Shown piece by piece: positions 1 to 4,918 of a stretch of DNA of 6,479 bases (the first letter of the stretch is position 1; the number at the start of each line of letters is the position of its first letter). Under the pieces are notes generated by a model. That model did no database searches and was not told the DNA's origin. It saw only the letters and a list, made by a program, of their open reading frames with translations. The DNA comes from DATKKM01 sp036741795. GTDB taxonomy: Bacteria; Chloroflexota; Dehalococcoidia; SM23-28-2; RBG-16-64-32. A program made the position numbers and the translations under genes. The stretch is taken from the NCBI GenBank assembly GCA_036741795.1, contig DAINRO010000089.1, positions 1 to 6,479 of the forward strand. Reading direction: 5' to 3'.

Positions 1-171
1 TGCATCGACTGCGCGGCGTGCGAGACGGTGTGCCCGGTGAGCGCGATCTACTTCGAGGACGACGTGCCCCCGGAGTGGAAGCAGTACACGGACATCAACG
101 CGGACTGGTTCAAGACACACGAGACGAGCGACCAGTGGCGGTCGCGGACGGAGCGGACCGAGGGGACGTGA
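1..171 (+). CDS. 7Fe ferredoxin (FdxA-type), C-terminal part; 5' end outside window
   Basis: This is the last 56 codons of a small soluble electron carrier. The visible part opens with CIDCAACETVCPVSAIYFED, a CxxCxxCxxxCP iron-sulfur motif (Cys 1, 4, 7 and 11 of the visible segment). It continues as DDVPPEWKQYTDINADWF, the typical tail of bacterial seven-iron ferredoxins (one 3Fe-4S and one 4Fe-4S cluster). In that family the first three cysteines of this motif serve the 4Fe-4S cluster and the fourth the 3Fe-4S cluster; the first motif would lie upstream of position 1. The residue after the second cysteine is Ala where Gly is common. A polar tail of about 17 residues (rich in Arg, Thr and Glu) follows the conserved end, and the TGA stop is at 169-171. 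No redox partner is visible. The family call is secure; the exact subtype is inferred from the tail alone. Confidence 0.88.
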   Translation, partial: CIDCAACETVCPVSAIYFEDDVPPEWKQYTDINADWFKTHETSDQWRSRTERTEGT

Positions 172-212
172 GGTGCGAGGTGACAGGTGAGAGCTAACAC
201 CTAGCACCTACG
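171..212. repeat. Fold-back array of six heptamers downstream of the ferredoxin stop
   Basis: Six consecutive 7-bp units can be read: AGGTGCG, AGGTGAC, AGGTGAG, AGCTAAC, ACCTAGC and ACCTACG. The first three are direct copies and the last two are their inverse. As a result 178-189 can pair with 198-209 (10 of 12 positions) around an 8-nt loop centred on AGCT. The first A is also the last base of the ferredoxin stop codon. In RNA this would form a hairpin that could end or protect the ferredoxin transcript, but there is no U-run after it, so a classic intrinsic terminator is not supported. The remaining intergenic sequence up to the LysR start is covered by the next entry and otherwise shows nothing clear. 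Confidence 0.6.
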
Positions 213-261
213 AACCGCGTCAGCCTTGACCCCACATCCGCGCTGCATTTATTCTTGTCCA

Positions 262-303
262 TAGTGGCGATAGGAATTGCCAATACCTTGCGATAGGGAT
301 TGC
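262..303. promoter_or_regulatory. Candidate LysR autoregulatory site upstream of the LysR gene
   Basis: Two overlapping symmetries are visible. A near-perfect inverted repeat, TAGTGGC (262-268) and GCCAATA (279-285), has a 10-bp spacer and 6 of 7 matching arm positions. A 14-bp direct repeat with one mismatch, GCGATAGGAATTGC (267-280) and GCGATAGGGATTGC (290-303), is offset by 23 bp, about two helical turns. The second copy contains the AGGGA (295-299) that is the likely ribosome binding site. LysR proteins commonly bind interrupted dyads upstream of genes they control, so autoregulation is a reasonable inference. I could not define a convincing -35/-10 pair here. Confidence 0.4.
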
Positions 304-305
304 TT

Positions 306-1208
306 GTGGATTTTGGACAGATAGAGGCGTTCGTGCAGGTGGCGGGAAACCGCTCGTTTAGCCGCGCGGCGGAAGTGCTGCAGTTAACACAGCCCTCGAT
401 CACGGCTCGTATCCAGGCGCTGGAGCGCGAGATGGGCGAGGAACTTTTCGAGCGTGGCGGGCGCGGGGTGGGGCTGACAGACGCGGGGCGGATCTTCCTC
501 CCCTACGCGGACCGGATACTGCAGTCATTGCAAGAGGCGCGGGATGCTGTGGAGGAGGTGCGCCACGTACAGGCGGGGTCCTTGCGCGTGGGATCGGCGA
601 TTACTATCTCAACCTACGTGCTGCCGGGGATCTTGCACCGGTTCACGCAGGAATTTCCAGGCGTGGACGTTGTTGTGCGCACCGGCCGCTCGGAGCAGGT
701 GCTGAACATGCTGCTCTCGGACGAGGTTCAGGTGGCGATTGTGCGGACGCTGTCGGGTCCGGACCTGGACGAAGTGACGCTCTACGAAGACAACATCGTG
801 CTCGTGGCCTACCCGACACACGCGTTCGCCCGAACGGGGCGGGCGACGATCAAGGAGGCGGCGCGCGAGCCGATCGTGCTGTTCGACCGCGGCTCCTCGT
901 ACTACGCGATGATCCACGACCTCTTCCGCAAGGCCTCGGTGATCCCGAACGTGGCGATGGAGCTGGACTCGCTGGAGGCGACCAAGCGGATGGTGGAGGA
1001 GGGGATGGGAATCGCGTTGGTTCCGCGGGTAACGGCGGAGCGGGAGCTGGCGGCGGGCACCCTTGTGGAGGTGGAACTGACGGACATTCCGCCGATCAAG
1101 CGGCCGATCTCGCTGATCGTGCGGCGCAACCGAAAGCGGTCGCGGACGGTGCAGGCGTTCGTGGACATGATGACCGAGGCGTACCGGGCACAGCCGGTCG
1201 GTCGCTAG
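306..1208 (+). CDS. LysR-family transcriptional regulator
   Basis: A 300-aa one-component regulator of normal LysR length. Residues 1-60 form the winged helix-turn-helix: MDFGQIEAFVQVAG, then FSRAAEVLQLTQPSITARIQ with the recognition helix around residues 28-37, then LEREMGEELFER. From about residue 90 (SLRVGSAITISTYVLPGIL) to the end lies the two-lobed periplasmic-binding-protein-like effector domain, which includes the conserved GMGIALVPR segment. I prefer the GTG at 306 to a TTG at 300: it gives the family's usual N terminus, and AGGGA at 295-299 sits 6 nt before it. LysR genes often lie divergent from their target, but here the upstream gene is the co-oriented ferredoxin and the downstream gene is convergent, so the effector and target cannot be inferred. 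Its stop overlaps that of nfo. Confidence 0.93.
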   Translation: MDFGQIEAFVQVAGNRSFSRAAEVLQLTQPSITARIQALEREMGEELFERGGRGVGLTDAGRIFLPYADRILQSLQEARDAVEEVRHVQAGSLRVGSAITISTYVLPGILHRFTQEFPGVDVVVRTGRSEQVLNMLLSDEVQVAIVRTLSGPDLDEVTLYEDNIVLVAYPTHAFARTGRATIKEAAREPIVLFDRGSSYYAMIHDLFRKASVIPNVAMELDSLEATKRMVEEGMGIALVPRVTAERELAAGTLVEVELTDIPPIKRPISLIVRRNRKRSRTVQAFVDMMTEAYRAQPVGR

Positions 1209-2062
1209 CGTTTCAGCGCCTCTGCCCGCAACTCCTTCAGGATCGCGACATTCTTTGCGTCGGGTCCCTCGTCGTCAAAGCCGGGTACCTCGAGGAGGAA
1301 GGGGAGGTCGGCGAAGGCGTGATGAGACATAACGTTGATGAATCCTTCTCGGCCTATGTGGCCCTCCCCGATGTTCGCGTGGCGGTCCAACCCTCGCCCC
1401 AGCTCCGCCTTCGAGTCGTTGGCGTGGACGGCGACGAGGCGGTCAAGGCCGATCTCGCCCTCGAACTCGGCCATCGTGGCCGCAAGGCCCTTGGGCGAGG
1501 CGATGTCGTAATTGGCGGCGAAACTGTGGCACGTGTCGAGGCAGACTTTGACGCGGTCACTGCCCACGTCGCGGACGATGCGGCCAAGTTCGGAGAATTT
1601 CGAACCGATGCCGCCACCCATGCCGGCACTGTTCTCCAGGATCAGCCAGGCGTCGTCCGGGGTCGCCGTTAAGACCTTCTGACACTGGTCGATTAGTTGC
1701 TCGACGCAGGCGTCGTAGCCTGCGCCCTGGTGGCTACCGAGGTGGAAGATGACGCCCTTCGCGCCTATGAGCGAAGCCGCGGTCATCTCGTCCACCAGTG
1801 CGTTGAACGACTTCTCGAGCTGTTCCGGCTTCGGACTGGCAAGGTTGATGAGGTAGAGGCCGTGGATGAACGCCGGGCCAACGTCGTGTTCCGCAGAGAG
1901 CTTCTTGAACTCGGCGACCTCGTCCTTCTTGTAGGTCTTTCGCGCCCAGGCTTTGGGTGATCCCGAGAAGACCTGGATGGTCTCGGCGCCGATGTCGAGG
2001 GCTCGGCCGATGGCGGTGTGAGTGCCGCCGGAGGTGCTGACGTGGGCCCCAATCCTGATCAT
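1205..2062 (-). CDS. nfo: Endonuclease IV (deoxyribonuclease IV), AP endonuclease
   Basis: Cuts the DNA backbone 5' of abasic sites and clears blocked 3' ends in base excision repair; cytoplasmic, metal dependent. The 285-aa product starts MIRIGAHVSTSGG and has the same length as E. coli Nfo. All nine expected metal ligands of the TIM barrel are present: His67 (HGLYLINL), His107 (FHLGSH), Glu143 (LENSAG), Asp176 and His179 (DTCHSF), His213 (VHANDSK), Asp226 and His228 (DRHANIGEG), and Glu258 (LLEVPG). An in-frame GTG at 2113 would add 17 residues unlike the family, so I take the ATG at 2060-2062, although no good Shine-Dalgarno precedes it. The gene stands alone, divergent from arsR across 84 bp, so its promoter may overlap the arsR operator array. 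Confidence 0.96.
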   Translation of the reverse strand: MIRIGAHVSTSGGTHTAIGRALDIGAETIQVFSGSPKAWARKTYKKDEVAEFKKLSAEHDVGPAFIHGLYLINLASPKPEQLEKSFNALVDEMTAASLIGAKGVIFHLGSHQGAGYDACVEQLIDQCQKVLTATPDDAWLILENSAGMGGGIGSKFSELGRIVRDVGSDRVKVCLDTCHSFAANYDIASPKGLAATMAEFEGEIGLDRLVAVHANDSKAELGRGLDRHANIGEGHIGREGFINVMSHHAFADLPFLLEVPGFDDEGPDAKNVAILKELRAEALKR

Positions 2063-2106
2063 CGGTGGCAGTATCGCAGGGGCGGACGTTTGGCAGCAAG
2101 GAGGGG

Positions 2107-2136
2107 TTGACACGATTGAATGGTAAGTGGTAGCTT
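2107..2136 (+). promoter_or_regulatory. Probable housekeeping promoter of the arsR-AHSA1 operon
   Basis: A perfect -35 box TTGACA (2107-2112) is followed after 18 bp by TAGCTT (2131-2136), which keeps the three most important -10 bases (T1, A2, T6). A start site about 7 bp downstream would fall near 2143, only a few bases before the ATG at 2147, so the mRNA may have almost no leader. The -10 box lies inside the operator array, as expected for a repressible promoter. The -35 is seen directly; the weak -10 and the start site are inference. Confidence 0.55.
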
Positions 2137-2160
2137 ACGGTAAGCGATGACTTACGGTAA
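2123..2160. promoter_or_regulatory. Tandem palindromic operator array over the arsR start
   Basis: The pattern is GTAAG-N6-CTTAC-G-GTAAG-N6-CTTAC-G-GTAA. GTAAG lies at 2123-2127 and 2140-2144, with a decayed copy at 2157-2160. CTTAC lies at 2134-2138 and 2151-2155. The unit repeats every 17 bp; the two full units agree at 13 of 17 positions. The centre contains the perfect 13-bp palindrome GCTTACGGTAAGC (2133-2145), and TTACGGTAA recurs at 2152-2160. It covers the -10 box, the predicted start site, the ATG and the first codons of arsR. Binding of the ArsR-type dimer here would block its own transcription. The symmetry is direct observation; the binding protein is inferred. Confidence 0.7.
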
Positions 2161-2470
2161 TGCTTTGCAGGCACTGGCGGACCCTACACGCCGCGATATC
2201 TTCGAGCGGCTGGGCGCCGGCCCGCGGTCGGTGGGCGAGCTGGCGGCGGGGTTGCCGGTGTCGCGGCCCGCGGTGTCACAACACCTGCGGGTTCTCCGCG
2301 AGGCGCAGTTGGTCGCCGAACGCCGAGAGGGCACGCGGAACATCTACAACGTGGACCCACGAGGTATCGAGGAGCTGCGTCTGTACCTCGACCGGCACTG
2401 GGGCGAGGTTCTGCGCGCGTTCAAAAAGGAAGCAGAAGCAACAGCAAAACGAAGGAGGGACAAGAAATGA
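2147..2470 (+). CDS. ArsR-family winged-helix repressor without metal-binding cysteines
   Basis: A 107-aa DNA-binding repressor. The N terminus MTYGNALQALADPTRRDIFERL is typical of ArsR proteins encoded next to AHSA1/SRPBCC genes. The helix-turn-helix spans about residues 28-50 (SVGELAAGLPVSRPAVSQHL), followed by the wing (EGTRNIYNVD, 61-70) and a dimer helix (LRLYLDRHW, 77-85). The tail is Lys/Arg-rich. It has no cysteine, so the metal-sensing CxC site of ArsR/SmtB is absent; the signal is unknown, and it may simply be an autorepressor or respond to a ligand. The ATG lies inside the operator array with no proper ribosome binding site, consistent with near-leaderless translation. Its stop overlaps the next start as ATGA (2467-2470), which indicates an operon with translational coupling. 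Confidence 0.92.
   Translation: MTYGNALQALADPTRRDIFERLGAGPRSVGELAAGLPVSRPAVSQHLRVLREAQLVAERREGTRNIYNVDPRGIEELRLYLDRHWGEVLRAFKKEAEATAKRRRDKK
2452..2458 (+). promoter_or_regulatory. Strong ribosome binding site for the AHSA1 gene
   Basis: AAGGAGG lies 8 nt before the ATG at 2467 and within the last codons of arsR. It fixes the start at 2467 rather than the internal ATG at 2488. It also lets the second gene be translated much better than arsR, whose own start lacks such a site. Confidence 0.8.
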
Positions 2471-2925
2471 ACGAATCAACAACGGGGATGGCCGTTCGAA
2501 AAGAGATCGTCGTTGAAGCGCCGATCGAGGTCGCCTTCGAGGTGTTCACCAGGGGCATCGCCACCTGGTGGCCGATGGCCACCCACTCAACGAGCGAAGC
2601 CCGCGCGCGAAACGTCACCCTGGAGGGTCGCAAAGGGGGTCGATTGTACGAGACGGATGTTGACGGCAAGGAGTTCGACTGGGGCGAAGTCACGCACTGG
2701 GAACCGCCGAACGCCGTGACCTTTACGTGGCACCTGGGTCGCGCGCCGGAGATTGCGCAACTCGTGGAGGTCCGGTTCGCCGCAGAAGGCGATGGCACCC
2801 GAGTCGAGCTCGTTCATACGGGATGGGAGCGGCTTGGTGAGGAAGGAGTGGAGATGGTTAAGAACTACGACAGCGGTTGGGACTTCGTGCTTGGCCGGTA
2901 CGTGGAGGGCGTTGCGGGACGCTAG
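2467..2925 (+). CDS. AHSA1/SRPBCC-domain protein (START-like fold)
   Basis: A 152-aa soluble protein of the Aha1-C-like SRPBCC family, which forms a helix-grip cavity for hydrophobic ligands. Visible family features are VRKEIVVEAPIEVAFEVFT (residues 10-28), a Trp pair (IATWWP, 31-36), GGRLYE (57-62), WGEVTHWEPPNAVTFTW (72-88), the late strand TRVELVHTGWERLG (111-124) and the final helix YDSGWDFVLGRYVE (134-147). No catalytic motif can be named, so the substrate or ligand is unknown. It is the second gene of the arsR operon. Such pairs are widespread in bacteria, and a common guess is that the SRPBCC protein binds or processes the compound to which the regulator responds; that is inference. 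The stop lies 2 bp from the stop of the convergent CoA-transferase gene. Confidence 0.9.
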   Translation: MNESTTGMAVRKEIVVEAPIEVAFEVFTRGIATWWPMATHSTSEARARNVTLEGRKGGRLYETDVDGKEFDWGEVTHWEPPNAVTFTWHLGRAPEIAQLVEVRFAAEGDGTRVELVHTGWERLGEEGVEMVKNYDSGWDFVLGRYVEGVAGR

Positions 2926-2927
2926 TT

Positions 2928-4397
2928 TCAGGCGCCCAGGTTGCTTCGCGCCGCTTCTTTAAGCTCGGGACGGAAGTCGGGGTGGGCGACCGCTATCAAT
3001 TCCTGGGCGCGCTGGCGGTGGTTTTTCCCCCAGAGGCGCGCCACGCCGTACTCAGTGATGATCGTGTCCGCGAAGTAGCGCGGCACCGTTACTGTGGTGC
3101 CGGGTTCGTGCGTCGCAACGATGCGCGAGATCGCGCCGCCCATCGCCGTCGAGGGGAGCATTGTCACAGCGCGGCCGCCGCGGGAAAGCACGGCGGTCAT
3201 GTGGGTCTCGGGCTGGCCGCCAGTGCCGTTAATGAGCCGGCCACCGAAGACGGACTCGGAGTTGATCTGTCCGATGAGGTCGATGGAGATGGCGTTGTTC
3301 AAGGAATGGAAGTTGTCGTTCTGCGAGCCGACGCGGACGTCGAGAACGTAATCGGGATCGTAGACCTCGAACTTCGGGTTGTTGGCGACGATCTTGAGTC
3401 CCTCGGAGTCGGATCCGGACCAGGCAACAGCCACGGCCTTGCCGGGGTGAAGCGCCTTCTTGCTGCCGTTGATCACGCCCTCCTCGACAAGCTGGGCAAT
3501 GCCTGGAATCACCATCTCGGTGTGGAGGCCAAGGTCGTGCTTGCCCTCAAAAGCGCCGGCACGGGCCAGGTACATGCTTGGTTCGCCGACGCCGATCTGG
3601 ATCGTGGCACCGTCGGGGAGGATCTCGCCGACGTAGCCGGCGATCGTGCGAGCTGCCTCCGGGGGTTCGGCGAGCCCGAGGGTAAGGCGCACCTGGTGGG
3701 GCGTTACGCGTGTCATCGCGGGGCCGATAACGATCAGCCGGTCAAGATCGCCCTTCAGGTCGTCCACGACGGACTGGTACTCGGCCTTGAGAGATTCGTC
3801 CTCCACTCGGCTCAACCAGCGGTCAACGATGGGTTGGGTGATCTCGATTGGTGGCACCTCGACGAAGCGGTCGAATTCGGAAACATGGATCCTGTTCTCG
3901 CCGCACACGGGGCGGAGCCCCGGATCGACCTCGGCAATGGTCTTGCGCGCGGCTCGTACATAGAGGCGTTTGTTCCAGTTGTGGGCGCCGAACTGGACGT
4001 AGCCGTCGTCGTCGGGCGGAGTCACAGAGACCAGGAAAACATCGACCGGACGCTCTTCTCCGCGTTCATCACGCTGACCCTTGAAGTTGAGGGAGAAGAG
4101 ATTGGGAAGGTAAGTGGCGCGGCCTTCGTCCGTGGCGACACGGCCGAAGTCGCCGATGAACAGCTCGAACTCCATATCGAAGAGGTCTTCGGCCGAGCCG
4201 TAAAGGTACCCAGGGTCGGTCAACGGGGCGCTCAGGCGTAAGGCGACGGGACCCGTGGCTTGAACGTGCCGGAAGAGCGCGGCTTGCAGGGTCCTGGGGC
4301 CGGCAATCGGGATGGCTACGAGGTCGCCCTTATTGACCTCCGCCATCGCTTCATCGGCAGAAGACAGCCGTTTCTTGTACTCTTCCCGCCAGTCCAT
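2928..4397 (-). CDS. Acetyl-CoA hydrolase/transferase family CoA-transferase (4-hydroxybutyrate CoA-transferase-like)
   Basis: A 489-aa cytoplasmic enzyme expected to move CoA between an acyl-CoA and a carboxylate such as acetate. The N-terminal domain begins MDWREEYKKRLSSADEAM. The C-terminal domain holds IQIGVGEPS (266-274), GLHTEM (290-295) with Glu294 as the likely catalytic glutamate that forms the enzyme-CoA thioester, GTGGQ (391-395), LPSTA (414-418), and the signature from TEYGVARLWGKNHRQRA (448-464) to AHPDFRPEL. After GTGGQ the sequence reads PETHMTAV, where the 4-hydroxybutyrate enzymes I recall have a VDF-like segment, so substrate choice may differ. The ATG at 4397 is chosen because GAAAGGT (4404-4410) sits 6 nt before it and the promoter lies just upstream; a further 44 codons to a TTG at 4529 are not credible. 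The gene stands alone with no pathway neighbour. Confidence 0.9.
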   Translation of the reverse strand: MDWREEYKKRLSSADEAMAEVNKGDLVAIPIAGPRTLQAALFRHVQATGPVALRLSAPLTDPGYLYGSAEDLFDMEFELFIGDFGRVATDEGRATYLPNLFSLNFKGQRDERGEERPVDVFLVSVTPPDDDGYVQFGAHNWNKRLYVRAARKTIAEVDPGLRPVCGENRIHVSEFDRFVEVPPIEITQPIVDRWLSRVEDESLKAEYQSVVDDLKGDLDRLIVIGPAMTRVTPHQVRLTLGLAEPPEAARTIAGYVGEILPDGATIQIGVGEPSMYLARAGAFEGKHDLGLHTEMVIPGIAQLVEEGVINGSKKALHPGKAVAVAWSGSDSEGLKIVANNPKFEVYDPDYVLDVRVGSQNDNFHSLNNAISIDLIGQINSESVFGGRLINGTGGQPETHMTAVLSRGGRAVTMLPSTAMGGAISRIVATHEPGTTVTVPRYFADTIITEYGVARLWGKNHRQRAQELIAVAHPDFRPELKEAARSNLGA

Positions 4398-4425
4398 GCA
4401 TCTACCTTTCTGAGGGTTGGCGTTC

Positions 4426-4454
4426 ATTATGGAGAGACGGCACTTCGCCAACAA
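4426..4454 (-). promoter_or_regulatory. Probable promoter of the CoA-transferase gene
   Basis: Read on the minus strand, TTGTTG (4454-4449) is followed after 17 bp by CATAAT (4431-4426), which matches the -10 consensus at five of six positions. A start near 4419 gives a leader of about 22 nt that contains the GAAAGGT ribosome binding site before the ATG at 4397. This also excludes an in-frame ATG at 4427, because it overlaps the -10 box. Confidence 0.6.
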
Positions 4455-4466
4455 GCAATCTCTTGT
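4451..4466. promoter_or_regulatory. Inverted repeat ACAAG-N6-CTTGT in the divergent spacer
   Basis: The perfect 5-bp arms (4451-4455 and 4462-4466) have a 6-bp spacer. The centre, 4458.5, lies exactly midway between the minus-strand -35 box (4449-4454) and a weak plus-strand -35-like TTGTGG (4463-4468), which is followed 18 bp later by GATTAA (4487-4492). It may be a shared operator, or only the symmetry of two facing promoter boxes. The AAG-N6-CTT core is the same as in the arsR operator. Confidence 0.35.
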
Positions 4467-4522
4467 GGACGGTCTTTGGTGGCGACGATTAACATGGATG
4501 GAGGCCATACCCGAGTAGATAC

Positions 4523-4918
4523 ATGTCAAACAGGATTGAGCGCGAAGTAGAAGAGTTGCTGGCCGGCCTCGATGCGCTGCCTCCGGAGAAGCCGCTGAAG
4601 CGGCGGGTGAGTGATGTCGTGCTCTCGCCGTTCCGGGCCATCGGCGAGCTGATTCAATCGATCCATCTGCCGCGGATTAACGCGGGTCACCTGCTCCTAT
4701 TCGCGATCGCGATCATCGTGGTGGCCTACGTTGCCGGAGGCGATTCCCCGTTGTGGAACGTCATCATCGCAACGGGGATTATCCTGTTCATCGCCGCCTT
4801 CATCCTTTCGCTGAGGCGGCAATCGAAGCCGCCAGCGGTGCGGTACTGGCGGGACCGTCCGATGGACCTGGACCGCAGTGATCAGCGGTCGTGGTGGCGG
4901 CGGAAGAACCGGCAGTAG
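4523..4918 (+). CDS. Small two-helix membrane protein of unknown function
   Basis: A 131-aa protein that I cannot assign to a named family. Residues 1-50 are charged and probably cytoplasmic, with an acidic first part (REVEELLAGLD) and a basic stretch (KPLKRR, 23-28). Two hydrophobic segments follow, about 55-72 (HLLLFAIAIIVVAYVAG) and 78-96 (WNVIIATGIILFIAAFIL), linked by the short turn GGDSPL. The tail is strongly basic and Trp-rich: VRYWRDRPMDLDR (107-119) and SWWRRKNRQ (123-131). By the positive-inside rule both ends should be cytoplasmic, forming a hairpin in the membrane. The ATG at 4523 is the only plausible start (in-frame stop TAA at 4490-4492), with only a weak GAG about 7 nt before it. 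The 3' end overlaps the peptidase gene by 28 bp, which suggests joint transcription. Confidence 0.75.
   Translation: MSNRIEREVEELLAGLDALPPEKPLKRRVSDVVLSPFRAIGELIQSIHLPRINAGHLLLFAIAIIVVAYVAGGDSPLWNVIIATGIILFIAAFILSLRRQSKPPAVRYWRDRPMDLDRSDQRSWWRRKNRQ

Noticed and set aside
178..209. The hairpin after the ferredoxin gene as a classic intrinsic terminator
   Set aside because: No T-run follows the stem and the stem has mismatches; a repeat is the better description.
2063..2113. A 17-residue N-terminal extension of endonuclease IV from the GTG at 2113
   Set aside because: The extension (Pro- and Cys-rich) does not resemble the family, MIRIGAHVS is the normal N terminus, the resulting 285 aa matches E. 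coli Nfo, and there is no ribosome binding site before the GTG.
1734..2174. A 146-codon Arg/His-rich minus-strand frame overlapping nfo
   Set aside because: It is an alternate frame of the nfo coding strand with biased composition and no motif.
2877..4241. A 454-codon open frame on the plus strand, opposite the CoA-transferase gene
   Set aside because: It is antisense to a gene with clear family motifs, shows no domain signature of its own, starts inside the AHSA1 gene, and is explained by stop-poor antisense frames in GC-rich DNA.
4398..4529. A 44-residue extension of the CoA-transferase up to the TTG at 4529
   Set aside because: It crosses the predicted promoter, lacks family-like sequence, and the ATG at 4397 has a good ribosome binding site.
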